This document shows positions 18,002 to 26,641 of a stretch of 64,000 nucleotides of DNA, piece by piece. Where the stretch lies: positions 1-64,000 of the forward strand of contig JAPPMG010000022.1 of NCBI GenBank assembly GCA_028819215.1, written 5' to 3'. Within the stretch, counting starts at the first letter, position 1. Every line of letters starts with the position of its first letter. The stretch comes from Bryobacterales bacterium. Its GTDB lineage: Bacteria; Acidobacteriota; Terriglobia; Bryobacterales; UBA6623. The notes below the pieces were generated by a model. That model saw only the letters and a program-made list of their open reading frames with translations. It made no database searches and was not told where the DNA came from. The position numbers and the translations under genes were made by a program.

Positions 18002-18976
18002 CTAGTTCGACTCGGCCCAGGCCCGAAACAAGCGCTCGGTCTCCTCACCGCCGCCCAATCCTTGGTGGATCACGACGCGATAGCGGAAGCGGAGCGATTC
18101 GCCCCTGGCGAGAGTGATGCTGCCGTCCCGGCTGGCGTCAGCGTGGAAGTCGTGCTCGCCGAACACGTTGGCGGCGAACAGCCCGTATCCGCGCACGTGC
18201 CAGTAGGTCGGATGCTTGGGATTCGCCGGATGGTCGAAGATGGCGATCCCCTTGGGCTTGCCCTCAATGCTGCCGGCATAGTCCACCCAGGGCGAGCGCT
18301 TGCCCCAAGTGTTGGCCTCGGTCTTGGCGCCGTGTGCGTTCGTGATCGTGCCCGTGCGGGGCACGCCCTTGGCCCGGAAGTGCTGCTCTTCGAGCTCGGT
18401 AGCCATTCGTACGGCGAAGGTGCCCTCCTTGGTGTCCCCGAACTTCACCGTTTCGCTCTGTGCGCTGAGCACGATGTCGAAGTCCACGACGTTGTTCCCG
18501 TCGACTCGATGGAACTTCATTGTTCGTCGTTCGGACACGAGCGCTGTCCCGGTGAGATCGTTCCAGTTGAAACTGAAGGTGATCGTGCCGCTGTGTGCGC
18601 CGACCTTCACCGTATCGATTGACATCAGGGCGATGATCCCTTTCTCCATGCCTCGGCCGCGCTGTTCAGGCTCGTTGGCCCAGAAATCGACACCGTTGAC
18701 GTCCCCGTGGCTGAACCACGCGCCGCGGTGATGGCGATGATCGGTCTGCTCGCCCGCGATCTCCTCCATCGGGTAGCCACGTGTCACGATCGTTCCGTCC
18801 GCGGAGCGCAGCGGGTGCAGGTACGGTTTGGTTGCCTCCGGCCCGAAGTGGAAGGACGTGAACGGCTGTCCGGCGATCTCCACTTCAATGCGGTTTCCGT
18901 CCCGCGCCAGAGAGACGGTCTCCGCAGGCAGGGTAGGGAGACACAGCAGCGGCACGAGCAACAGCGCGCGTTTCAT
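18002..18976 (-). CDS. Exported PmoA-family (DUF6807) protein
   Basis: A 324-residue protein from the ATG at 18976, which begins a clear signal peptide (MKRALLLVPLLCLPTLPAE). An in-frame extension to 19108 is unlikely because it precedes the leader with a polar segment. Motifs include the HFGPEATKPYLHPL region, DHRHHRGAWFSHGDVNG and GVDFW, which define the PmoA-like family common in Acidobacteria, Planctomycetes and Bacteroidetes. The name derives from domain nomenclature and does not mean methane monooxygenase. Members are often linked to carbohydrate degradation, but no enzyme activity is established. The His-rich central motif suggests metal or sugar binding, which is inference. Confidence 0.85.
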   Translation of the reverse strand: MKRALLLVPLLCLPTLPAETVSLARDGNRIEVEIAGQPFTSFHFGPEATKPYLHPLRSADGTIVTRGYPMEEIAGEQTDHRHHRGAWFSHGDVNGVDFWANEPEQRGRGMEKGIIALMSIDTVKVGAHSGTITFSFNWNDLTGTALVSERRTMKFHRVDGNNVVDFDIVLSAQSETVKFGDTKEGTFAVRMATELEEQHFRAKGVPRTGTITNAHGAKTEANTWGKRSPWVDYAGSIEGKPKGIAIFDHPANPKHPTYWHVRGYGLFAANVFGEHDFHADASRDGSITLARGESLRFRYRVVIHQGLGGGEETERLFRAWAESN

Positions 18977-19159
18977 GACTCCATTGTGGAACACCAGCTG
19001 TTCCGACGGAGCGAGTTGTATCCTTGCGGCCGATCGACGGTCGCTGCGGACCACTGTTGCGGCTATGCGCTTTTTCAGAGCCGATGATGGGATCCGAACG
19101 GCGAGCATGGCAAGGGATCCGAATACCGAGATCTGTAGCGCGAGGCGATAGCCAGATCT

Positions 19160-20440
19160 CTAGTCCGTGAGTGCCTGATAGACCAGCGCCCTGAGTTTCG
19201 AGTGTTCGTCGAGCCCATTGGCCGGTATGAGCTGGGTCAAATAGACCACCACGAGCCCTTCCTGCGGATCGACCCAGTAGGTCGAGTGGTAAGCTCCGCC
19301 CCAGCCGAACTCGCCGACGCTGCCGGGTTGGCCACGCGCGCCGACATCCGTGACGACCGAGAATCCCAGCCCGAAGCCCTGGCCGGCGCGGAATGGGATC
19401 CCGTTCAAGTGGTCAACTGTCATCAGCTCTACGCTCTTGCGGCTCAGCACGCGTCTGCCGTCCAAGCTGCCGCCATTCAGCATCATCTGCAGGAAGCGCG
19501 CGTAGTCCATTGCAGTGGACAGCAGACCCGCGCCGCCCGAAAAACTGACGCGCGGACCTTTGACATAGTGGCCTTGCCCTATGCCGAGCCCTGGCTCCGG
19601 TGCTCGCTCGAGGCCGCTTCCGCTCGCCGAGTAGACCGTTGCCAGCCGGCCGGTCTTGCCGGGTGGAAGGTAGAAGTGCGTACTGTCCATTCCCAGTGGG
19701 TCGAGGACAGCCTCACGCAGAAACGCGTCGAGCGACTGCCCGCTGACGCGCTCCACCACAGCGCCCAAGATGTCGGTGTTGTATCCGTACACGAAGCGCT
19801 CGCCGGGATGCGCGGAGAACGGCAGCGACGCCATCCGAGAGACGGTGTCGCGCACGGTCTCGTCCCGATGGGCGAAATACCACCCTTGGATATCGGCTTT
19901 GGCCCAGCGATCCTCGGCTATACCTGTGCCATAGTCGATGCCCGCCGTATGCGTGAGCAAATCGCGCAGCGTGATCGCGCGGCGGCTCGGTTCGACCTGA
20001 TAGCCACCGTCATCCTGCTTGACGGCCACGGTCGTTGTCGCGAACTCTGGCAGATGCTTGGAGAGCTGGTCGCTGATCAGGAGCTTGCCTTGCTCTTGCA
20101 GGACCATCACCGCCACGCTGACCAGCGCCTTGGTTTGGGAGGCGATGCGGAAAATCGCGTCCGTCCGCATCGCGTCGCGGGATCCCATGTCGCGCAGCCC
20201 GACGGCTTCGTGATAAACGACGCGGCCATGTCGGGCAACCAAGGCCACGGCCCCGGCTAGCTGCCCATCATCCACATACTGCTGCAGGGTTGCAGTGAGG
20301 CGTTCGAGACGCTCGGAAGAGACCGCTACGCTCTCGGGAACCGTCGGCGCGAGGACTTGTGCGAGGGCTGCTTGGATTCCGCCGAGGGCCGTGACCAAGC
20401 AAATCGAGAGAACAGCGCGGAAAAAACTGCGACTTAGCAT
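19160..20440 (-). CDS. Serine hydrolase of the beta-lactamase class C / esterase fold
   Basis: A 426-residue exported protein with a cleavable leader (ending near LAQ, residue 28). The SxxK motif is SQTK (residues 101-104), with Ser101 as predicted nucleophile and Lys104 as base. FVYGYNTDILG (216-226) supplies the catalytic tyrosine region in the form common to EstB-like esterases, and GWGGAYHSTYWVDP near the C-terminus is the third-motif region. The family includes beta-lactamases, DD-peptidases and esterases; the YG-type second motif favours an esterase or peptidase over a true AmpC. Position next to the PmoA-family gene (same strand) gives no strong functional hint. Confidence 0.88.
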   Translation of the reverse strand: MLSRSFFRAVLSICLVTALGGIQAALAQVLAPTVPESVAVSSERLERLTATLQQYVDDGQLAGAVALVARHGRVVYHEAVGLRDMGSRDAMRTDAIFRIASQTKALVSVAVMVLQEQGKLLISDQLSKHLPEFATTTVAVKQDDGGYQVEPSRRAITLRDLLTHTAGIDYGTGIAEDRWAKADIQGWYFAHRDETVRDTVSRMASLPFSAHPGERFVYGYNTDILGAVVERVSGQSLDAFLREAVLDPLGMDSTHFYLPPGKTGRLATVYSASGSGLERAPEPGLGIGQGHYVKGPRVSFSGGAGLLSTAMDYARFLQMMLNGGSLDGRRVLSRKSVELMTVDHLNGIPFRAGQGFGLGFSVVTDVGARGQPGSVGEFGWGGAYHSTYWVDPQEGLVVVYLTQLIPANGLDEHSKLRALVYQALTD

Positions 20441-20587
20441 GCCTCATGGTATCCGAGGCACCGGTCAGACATCGAAGCGGAGGGGCGTTCGCTTGTGCAA
20501 ACTCTGTATCGGCGTTCAGTCGTGGTCGTGTCTGCCAGCATCACGCACTTGACTCCCGGGAGATGAATATCGACCAATCGCAAGGCC

Positions 20588-20593
20588 TATAAT
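20588..20593 (+). promoter_or_regulatory. Candidate -10 element of the Phd/RelE-type toxin-antitoxin operon
   Basis: A perfect TATAAT lies 22 nt before the antitoxin ATG. No good -35 is found at 16-18 nt spacing, which would fit a repressor-controlled or extended promoter. ACCA and TGGT arms flank the element loosely. Confidence 0.45.
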
Positions 20594-20615
20594 ATGGTCT
20601 AAAAGGCGTGTCCTC

Positions 20616-20894
20616 ATGACCACAGTGCCGCTGTCGCAAGCCAAGACTCACCTCGCCAAGCTGTTAGCCGAGGTGGAGGAACTCGGCGAAGAGGTGGTCG
20701 TAACCCGATCCGGACGTCCAGTAGCAGTGCTGCTTTCCTTGACCGAATACGAAGGGCTGCTCGAAACGTTGGAGATCCTAAGCGACCGGGACTTCGCCAA
20801 GCAGATCGAACTTGGCTTGAAGGAGGCGACTTCGGGAGAGTTGCTGAGCCACGAGGAAGTGTGGGATGCCTTGGACCCTGGTCTACACCGCTAG
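20616..20894 (+). CDS. Type II antitoxin, Phd/YefM-like
   Basis: A 92-residue protein beginning MTTVPLSQAKTHLAKLL, the N-terminal Phd/YefM DNA-binding fold, with the conserved EEVVVTRSGRPVAVLLS strand-turn-strand segment (about 26-42). The C-terminal part (about 55-92) would be the disordered toxin-neutralising tail. The reading frame overlaps the toxin gene by 29 nt, a common arrangement that keeps antitoxin in excess. It is expected to repress its own promoter alone and with the toxin. Confidence 0.9.
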   Translation: MTTVPLSQAKTHLAKLLAEVEELGEEVVVTRSGRPVAVLLSLTEYEGLLETLEILSDRDFAKQIELGLKEATSGELLSHEEVWDALDPGLHR

Positions 20895-21138
20895 TGCTGC
20901 GCGGGAAATCAGGAAGATTGATCCGGCTGTTCGACGGCGTCTCGCTGCCGCTCTACAGAAGCTCTGCGAGGAGCCTGACCGTGGGAAGCGGCTGCAATTC
21001 TCGCTGCGAGGGCTGCGGAACTGGCGGACGGGAGACTATCGAATCGTGTATCGCGTGGTCGAAACCCGCATTGAAATACTCATAGTGGCTATTGGCCACA
21101 GGCGGGATGTCTACAGCAAGCTGCGCGCTGCGCTATAG
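20866..21138 (+). CDS. Type II toxin, RelE/ParE superfamily
   Basis: A 90-residue basic protein. The pattern of a helix rich in Arg/Lys, then FSLRGLRNWRTGDYRIVY (about 46-63) and a final IVAIGHRRDVY (about 75-85) is diagnostic for RelE-like toxins. The RxGDYRIVY core and the C-terminal GHRxxxY motif include the residues used by RelE for ribosome-dependent mRNA cleavage. ParE-like gyrase inhibition cannot be excluded from sequence. It overlaps its antitoxin and is oriented towards the TonB-receptor gene, whose terminator lies between. Confidence 0.9.
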   Translation: MPWTLVYTASAAREIRKIDPAVRRRLAAALQKLCEEPDRGKRLQFSLRGLRNWRTGDYRIVYRVVETRIEILIVAIGHRRDVYSKLRAAL

Positions 21139-21348
21139 ATCGTTCGCGCAGGATCAGGATACGACGCGGCATTGCCGGGCAACCGAATCACCGTCCCGAG
21201 TTCCACGACCTCTTCCGCCATCTTGGTTCCGCCCTCTCTAGAGCCACCTGCATCGTGGCTCGGTTGCAGGAGCCGCGCGACTTGGCCAAGCTGCGAACGT
21301 TCAGGCAGCTGGCTCGTGACCCACGTATTCGAATCCGTCTGAAAGAAG

Positions 21349-21377
21349 GGCGGGGCGGTCTTTGCGACCGCCCCGCC
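21349..21377 (-). terminator. Strong hairpin downstream of the TonB-dependent receptor gene
   Basis: A perfect 12-bp GC-rich stem (GGCGGGGCGGTC paired with GACCGCCCCGCC) closes a 5-nt loop 21 nt past the receptor stop codon. On the minus strand it is followed by CTTCTTTC, a weak T-rich tail. It probably terminates the receptor transcript and may also stop read-through from the opposing toxin operon. Confidence 0.7.
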
Positions 21378-21397
21378 GAGGCGTCTGAGCCGCCGGG

Positions 21398-24300
21398 CTA
21401 GAAGCCGTAGCGCAGGCCGAGCTGGAGGATGCGGCCCGAGGCTCCCGGTGTCAGACCGGTGATGTTGCCAAACGCGCGGTTCTGCACATTGCCGACTGGT
21501 TGGCCGAAGTTGGCCCGGTTCGGCAGGTTGATGACTTCGCCGCGGAACTGCAGGGTGTGGCCCTCCCACGGCATGCGGATGTCCTTGATGATCGAGAGGT
21601 CGGCGCGTAGCGCCCCGGGGGCGATGAACGCGTTCCGGCCAAGTTCGCCGAACGTAAAGCGTGCAGGGCGATGGAATACCGACGTGTTGAAGAACTTCTC
21701 GCCGCGGACGTTGTCGCGCCACGAGCCGTTGCGCTGGTAGTCTCCGCTCACGTCAGCGCGGACACGCGCTGCTGTCGGGTAGACCTGACTGGCGTTGCCC
21801 CAATACGCCGAGAACGGGGGGCCCGTGCGCGCTTCCACAATGGTCCCCAGCGACCAGCCGCCCAAGATCTGATTGAGCACGCCGCTACTGAAAGCCACCG
21901 CGCGCCCTTGGCCCAGCGGGAGTTCGTAGACCAAGCTGAAGACAGCGCGATGGGCGACGTGGCTGCCCCCCAGGGACCATGCGATCCGGCGGTTGTACTG
22001 GTCCGAGAACGGGACACGGCCGTCTTCGCCGCCTAACTCATTGCGGCCCTCGACATTGTCCATCGCCTTGGCCCAGGTGTAGTTGGTTTGGAACTGGATG
22101 CCGTTCGAGTAGCGCTTCTCGAGCTTGAAGTTCACGCCGTGGTATTCCGAATCGCCAAAGGTCGGCGAGATCATCACCACGTTCGAGAACTGCGGGAACG
22201 GGCGCAGCACCTGTGGAGCGATGCCTTCGCTGTCCACGAGGTGGATCTGCGACGGGTGGACCTGGTTCTGCGTCGCCGACCCGGGGATGGTCAGCTTCTT
22301 GCCGATAGTCGACAGGTAGCCGACCTCGAAGAGCATGTCGCCGGGCAGGCGGCGCTGGATGTTGAAGTTATACGTGAGCAGGTACGGATTCGGGCGTCTC
22401 TCGGGCTCGAAGAACTGCGGCGAAAACCTCGGGCGGTCGCCGATCGGGACTGCGCCGAAGCCCGGCACGAGGTCGGCCTCGGTCGGTTCGATGACAGGCG
22501 GCAGGCCGTCACGCAGCAGGAAGGCCGCATCGGTCGGGCGCAGCGTGCCAAACGTGCCCTGAATCGAGAAACCCGCGTTGGTGACGACCGGGGTCGCTTG
22601 GTCGTACTGCCCGATGTAGACGATCGATGCCCCGGCGCGGATCACCCAGTCGTCGGTGGCGCGATACGAGAAGCCCACGCGGGGGCCGATGTTGCCGTAG
22701 ACGAAGTTGTGGGCGTACCTGCTGCCATTGCGGGCATCGCGGCCGGACCACGTGATCACTCCCGGGCAATCGCAGACAGGGTTGTTGCCCGCCGCGTCGA
22801 ACGAATTCTGGCGGTTGTCGATCGCTTCCCACCGCGGCGTGTCGAAGTCCCAGCGCAGGCCCAGGTTCAATGACAGCTTGGGCGTTACCTTCCAGTCGTC
22901 CTGCACGTACAGGCCCATGGAGTTCGCCCGGCTGCGGATCAGGAACGTCTCCTGCCGGCTGCCGCCTGCCACCCATCCGTAAAGCAGGGCCGCGACCGAG
23001 TCGCCGGTGGCGTTCTGGTTGAAGTTCATCGAACCGCCGGCTTGGGACAGGAACACGTCGTCGTTGATCGACCAGCGGAACTCTCCGCCCCACTTCAGCG
23101 TGTGCTTGCCGCTCACGTAGGTCCAGTTGGAAACGATGTGGTTGTCGCGGATCGGGAACTGCCGGCGCTCCTGGCCGCCGCCGCGACCGATGCGCTGGAT
23201 TCCGCCGGCCAGGCCGAATCCGGGGAAGAATTCCGGGTTGTTACCGGTGAAACCGATCTGTTGGGATAGGCCGAGGCCCTTGGCGGCGATGGTGGGGTGC
23301 CATTTCCGCTTGTTCCACGTGAAGCGGTTCTCCGTGACCAACTTGTTCGTGAGATTCGAGATCTCCGTCACCGACCAGTTGAAGTAGTGGTACTTGTTGA
23401 TTCGCTGGGCGGTGTGGACCGGCTGAGGCCAGAAATCCTTGAAGTCCTCGCGGTTGCCGATGGTGTGAACGTATCGACCGTACAAGCGGTGCCGCTCGTT
23501 CAAGGTGTGGTCGACGCGGACTGACAGCGTGTTGTTGTCGTTCACGTTGCGGGCGTTGTTCTGGAAGTTCCGGCTCCGAGACGGCCGTCCCTCGACGTTA
23601 GGCGTCGGCCAGAACTTCGCGACGGCAGCCCCGACCGGATCCAAGTCGGCTGCGGGGATCATATTGTTCGGAACTGGTTCCATGGTCACCGGATTGCGGA
23701 TCGTCGTGCCCAAGCCGGAGAAGTCGCCGCGCGTTTCGGCCGGATCGGGGATGTTCTCGATCCGGGGAGCCGCCGTCCGAATGTTCGTGAATTCCTGGCT
23801 GGCGAAGAAGAAGCTCCTGTCCTTGGCGATCGGCCCGCCGAGGGCCCAGCCGTACTGGTTCCGGCGGAGGAGTTGCTTGTTCGAGCCTGAGAAGAAGTGT
23901 CGCGAGTCCATCGCGTCATTGCGAATGAACTCGTAGACCGCTCCGTGAAGGCTGTTGGTCCCAGACTTGGTCGTCATCTGGATGAAGCCGCCTCCCGAGC
24001 GCCCCATCTCGGCCTTGTAGTTCGAGACCTCGACGTTCATCTCTTCCAGAGCCTCAATCGGCGGGTCGTAGTTCAGCGAGGCGACGCCCAAGAGGATGTT
24101 CTGCGTCGAGCCGCCGTCCAAGGTCCACATGGCGTTGTTGCTTCGGCCACCGGCGATCTGGAACTGCGAGCCGTTGCCGCGTTGGACGACAAAGCCGCTG
24201 AGGCGGACTAGCTGGGCCGCTCGCCGCCCGAGCAACGGCATGTTCGCGATGGACCGGTTCTGGATCACTCCGCCAACCGAGGAATTCTCGGTCTTGAGCA

Positions 24301-24670
24301 ATGGCACATCGGCTTCCACCGTGACCGACTCCGTGACTTCGCCGAGCTCCATCACCGCGTCAGCCCTGGCCGACGAAGCGGTGTCCAGGCGGATACCCTC
24401 TCGCGTGTACTGCTTGAAGCCGGCCGTGGTGACGATCAGCTCAAACGTGCCGGGCTTGATGAACGGGATCGTGTAGCTGCCCGTCTCGTTCGTCGTTGTC
24501 GTGTATGACTCGCCGGTCTCCATGTTCATGATCACGATCTCGGCGCCGGGAATCACCGCGCCGGATCCGTCGCTGACGGTCCCAGTCAGCGTGGCGTTGG
24601 TCTGGGCCAGGCCGATAGCCGCGCCCATCAGGAGTAGCGCTCCTGCTAGGAGCCAGATGTTTCGATGCAT
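21398..24670 (-). CDS. TonB-dependent receptor with CnaB-like N-terminal domain (Oar-like)
   Basis: The ATG at 24670 starts a signal peptide (MHRNIWLLAGALLLMGAAIG) and has a GGGGGGAT ribosome-binding site about 6-13 nt upstream, so the longer in-frame start at 24748 is rejected. The mature 1090-residue protein has a carboxypeptidase-regulatory/CnaB-like domain (about 25-105, GTVSDGSGAVIPGAEI), a TonB plug (about 115-220, including TLDGGSTQN) and a long outer-membrane beta-barrel ending in an aromatic residue (LGLRYGF). This architecture is the Acidobacteriota Oar-like receptor group, used for uptake of large ligands such as oligosaccharides. The substrate cannot be deduced. A terminator follows at 21349-21377. 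Confidence 0.92.
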   Translation of the reverse strand: MHRNIWLLAGALLLMGAAIGLAQTNATLTGTVSDGSGAVIPGAEIVIMNMETGESYTTTTNETGSYTIPFIKPGTFELIVTTAGFKQYTREGIRLDTASSARADAVMELGEVTESVTVEADVPLLKTENSSVGGVIQNRSIANMPLLGRRAAQLVRLSGFVVQRGNGSQFQIAGGRSNNAMWTLDGGSTQNILLGVASLNYDPPIEALEEMNVEVSNYKAEMGRSGGGFIQMTTKSGTNSLHGAVYEFIRNDAMDSRHFFSGSNKQLLRRNQYGWALGGPIAKDRSFFFASQEFTNIRTAAPRIENIPDPAETRGDFSGLGTTIRNPVTMEPVPNNMIPAADLDPVGAAVAKFWPTPNVEGRPSRSRNFQNNARNVNDNNTLSVRVDHTLNERHRLYGRYVHTIGNREDFKDFWPQPVHTAQRINKYHYFNWSVTEISNLTNKLVTENRFTWNKRKWHPTIAAKGLGLSQQIGFTGNNPEFFPGFGLAGGIQRIGRGGGQERRQFPIRDNHIVSNWTYVSGKHTLKWGGEFRWSINDDVFLSQAGGSMNFNQNATGDSVAALLYGWVAGGSRQETFLIRSRANSMGLYVQDDWKVTPKLSLNLGLRWDFDTPRWEAIDNRQNSFDAAGNNPVCDCPGVITWSGRDARNGSRYAHNFVYGNIGPRVGFSYRATDDWVIRAGASIVYIGQYDQATPVVTNAGFSIQGTFGTLRPTDAAFLLRDGLPPVIEPTEADLVPGFGAVPIGDRPRFSPQFFEPERRPNPYLLTYNFNIQRRLPGDMLFEVGYLSTIGKKLTIPGSATQNQVHPSQIHLVDSEGIAPQVLRPFPQFSNVVMISPTFGDSEYHGVNFKLEKRYSNGIQFQTNYTWAKAMDNVEGRNELGGEDGRVPFSDQYNRRIAWSLGGSHVAHRAVFSLVYELPLGQGRAVAFSSGVLNQILGGWSLGTIVEARTGPPFSAYWGNASQVYPTAARVRADVSGDYQRNGSWRDNVRGEKFFNTSVFHRPARFTFGELGRNAFIAPGALRADLSIIKDIRMPWEGHTLQFRGEVINLPNRANFGQPVGNVQNRAFGNITGLTPGASGRILQLGLRYGF

Positions 24671-24824
24671 GCTAAATCCCCCCAAATCGCAACTCTCGCA
24701 GTTGAGCGGGCGCCCAAAGCTGCGCCGCCCGCCCGAACTGCCCGCCAATACAGTACCACTGTTTGCGGTCCCAAATGTGAATCACAAGGTCCGCTGCACT
24801 GTAATGCGTCGCGCTCAAGCCCTC

Positions 24825-26222
24825 TTAGCGGCTCCAAACGCCATGCCAAGTGGCGAATTCTGAGGGCGTGACGCGGTAGCGGGCGAAGTTGCCTTCGTGC
24901 AGGCTTAGCAATTCGCGCTCGGTGATGGACCGAAAGCGTTCGCAGTCAGGTTCTGCGATGTGCTCGCCCGCCCATGACGCGATATGGGCGGCAGCCTGCT
25001 GCTTGTCCATGGCTGCGCGCACTACGGCGGCTACAACCTCCCGCAACGCGTTGCGGTATCGCATCCGGAGCGCGTCGGGCTCGCCGATTGACTGTCGCAC
25101 AGCCGCATAGCGGGCGGCAGACTGCCTGTAAGCCCGCACGAACAGATCGCGCAGCAGTTCAGTGCGTCGGAGTTCGTACACGCCGAGCAGCGCTTTGGAA
25201 TAGAGGTCGCGCGGCACCTCTTCAAACGACAGGGGCGACAGATTCGCTCTGATGAACGGAATATTCGCGGCGAGCCGGGAGACGCGCTTGTTGACGTCGT
25301 CGAAAGGCTGAAGATAGGGGAACTGCACCATCGTGAAAAAGGCCTGCTCAAACGGGTCTGCTATCGCCGAGGCCTTCGCGAGAGCTAGGTCGAAGCACTC
25401 CTCGATCAATTGCGGCACCTCGAGCGGGCGGAAGACCGAGCCTCCTATGCCTACGCCTCGGAAGCGGAGCCGGCCCGGCGCTGCCGGATCCGGCAGCAAG
25501 TTATCCGCCAGCAAGGCGTGAAGGCTGAGGATGCTGTGGCGATTGAACCCGATCTCCTCCGCCCCGTCGACGAGAAAAGCGATGGCATCCTTGTGATTCA
25601 GAATCATCTGGGTTTCGCGTGTATCCTTGCCCTCCGCCTCCTCCCCTGCTTCGATTAGGCGCTCCGTATCGAGCAGAGAATAGGTGTTGCCTTCCAGACG
25701 GCTGGAGTTCCATGAGAGGTCGATCAGCAGCCGGTTCAAGATCTGCTTGGCAAACGTGCCGGCCGGTTGTTCAGCAGGCGCGGCCGAGCCAATTTTCCGG
25801 AGCTCAGTTCGCTCCACTTCCGAAAGATAGAAGGTCCGGTTGGGCAGATATGAGTCGAGGAAATCGCGATCATAGCCAACTGGTTCGCGCTCTTCGAGAG
25901 GTAGCTCGATCTGTTCTCGAACTGCGGCACCAGCCCCGGAGAGAGGTTCCGTTACGAAGAGGCGGCCACTCACTGTCGCTCCCCCGGTACGGAGCTCGGC
26001 CGACAACTGGACAGCCGTCGGCATTCGATATCGTGTCCAGCGCCCCGAACCCTGCACAGCCAACCGCTGGCTGTCGACTAGCGACTTGAGACGATACTGC
26101 AGCGTCCGGCGCGGCGGCAGGGGATCGAGCCCTGCCGAGATCTCCTTCGCAGTCGAGCCGTCCGGCCGTGCTCGTACAAGCTCTTCGATTGCCTGTAGAT
26201 CCGCCTCGGCAATGCGCTTCAT
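24825..26222 (-). CDS. Fic-fold protein with degenerate active-site motif and N-terminal winged helix
   Basis: A 465-residue protein. Residues about 1-70 look like a winged-helix DNA-binding domain (STAKEISAGL and PRRTLQYRLKSLVD). The inhibitory-helix motif SSRLEG (173-178) sits ahead of the Fic core, as in class II Fic proteins. The active-site loop, canonically HxFxxGN(G/K)R, reads QPFDDVNKR at 305-313: the catalytic His is Gln305 and the glycine is Val310, while Phe307, Asn311, Lys312 and Arg313 are kept. Active Fic enzymes transfer AMP from ATP to hydroxyl side chains; loss of the histidine argues against this. The upstream region holds a long inverted repeat and TTGCGC half-sites, which suggests autoregulation through the winged helix. 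I recall a group of Fic proteins with this Q-P-F-x-D-V-N-K-R variant. Confidence 0.88.
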   Translation of the reverse strand: MKRIAEADLQAIEELVRARPDGSTAKEISAGLDPLPPRRTLQYRLKSLVDSQRLAVQGSGRWTRYRMPTAVQLSAELRTGGATVSGRLFVTEPLSGAGAAVREQIELPLEEREPVGYDRDFLDSYLPNRTFYLSEVERTELRKIGSAAPAEQPAGTFAKQILNRLLIDLSWNSSRLEGNTYSLLDTERLIEAGEEAEGKDTRETQMILNHKDAIAFLVDGAEEIGFNRHSILSLHALLADNLLPDPAAPGRLRFRGVGIGGSVFRPLEVPQLIEECFDLALAKASAIADPFEQAFFTMVQFPYLQPFDDVNKRVSRLAANIPFIRANLSPLSFEEVPRDLYSKALLGVYELRRTELLRDLFVRAYRQSAARYAAVRQSIGEPDALRMRYRNALREVVAAVVRAAMDKQQAAAHIASWAGEHIAEPDCERFRSITERELLSLHEGNFARYRVTPSEFATWHGVWSR

Positions 26223-26239
26223 GATCGCACCTCCCTCAG

Positions 26240-26338
26240 TTGCGCCTATAGCTCACTCTACACCGTCTATGCGCAACTCTCAATGCAATAATTGACTAAA
26301 ATTGCGCGAATAGCGCGAAACTTGCGCATAGACGGTGT
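26240..26338. promoter_or_regulatory. Operator-like inverted repeat upstream of the Fic gene
   Basis: A perfect 17-bp inverted repeat, ACACCGTCTATGCGCAA at 26260-26276 and its complement at 26322-26338, is separated by 45 nt. The sequence TTGCGC recurs at 26240, 26302 and 26322 on the plus strand and as GCGCAA at 26271-26276, giving four half-sites in 99 bp. The block covers the region 18-116 nt upstream of the Fic start, where a promoter and a dimeric regulator would be expected. The regulator is unknown; the winged helix of the Fic protein itself is the natural candidate. Confidence 0.6.
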
Positions 26339-26595
26339 CGCTCGGAGCAGGTTGTTGCCAGCAAAGAGGACCAGGCACTGACGCTGCGGGGCTGGTGCGG
26401 CTAGTCCAGCGGTTCACGCTGCTCGACTAGAGCGCGGCTGGTATGGAGCCGACAGGGGTAGCGGTGCGTAAGAAACTCCGCGCGGGTCTACTTGGACCGT
26501 ATCGGGGCCCACGCCGATGTTTCCTGCGCCTGGATCTCCAACCTACGACTTGGTGGCAAGCCGCGACAACTTGCCCGCTAGAGGAACAAACCCGA

Positions 26596-26625
26596 TTGAC
26601 TACGGAATCAGATTTAGGCTAACCT
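26596..26625 (+). promoter_or_regulatory. Candidate sigma70-type promoter of the second TonB-dependent receptor
   Basis: TTGACT at 26596-26601 is a good -35. With an 18-nt spacer, TAACCT at 26620-26625 is a weak -10. The -10 lies inside the metal-regulator-like palindrome at 26613-26628, so occupancy of that site would block RNA polymerase. Start of translation is 16 nt after the -10. Confidence 0.5.
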
Positions 26626-26628
26626 AAA
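26613..26628. promoter_or_regulatory. DtxR/MntR-like metal-regulator box
   Basis: TTTAGGCTAACCTAAA is a palindrome with 6-bp arms (TTTAGG, CCTAAA) and differs at one position from the symmetric TTTAGGTTAACCTAAA recognised by SirR/MntR/DtxR-type repressors. It overlaps the -10 of the receptor gene that starts 14 nt downstream. This implies repression when iron or manganese is plentiful. Resemblance is seen; the regulator itself is not in the window. Confidence 0.6.
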
Positions 26629-26641
26629 AATTAAGTTCAGC

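Noticed and set aside
19060-19110. Minus-strand GTTCGGATCCC resembling a tRNA T-loop
   Set aside because: No acceptor, D-arm or anticodon pairing could be drawn around it; TTCGGATCCC simply occurs twice in this stretch.
21139-21348. Possible small gene between the toxin and the receptor terminator
   Set aside because: Frames here are interrupted or antisense shadows of the receptor and lack ribosome-binding sites.
26343-26590. A gene between the fic operator and the metal-regulated receptor
   Set aside because: No open frame with a ribosome-binding site or known motif was found; only promoter elements near 26596 are supported.
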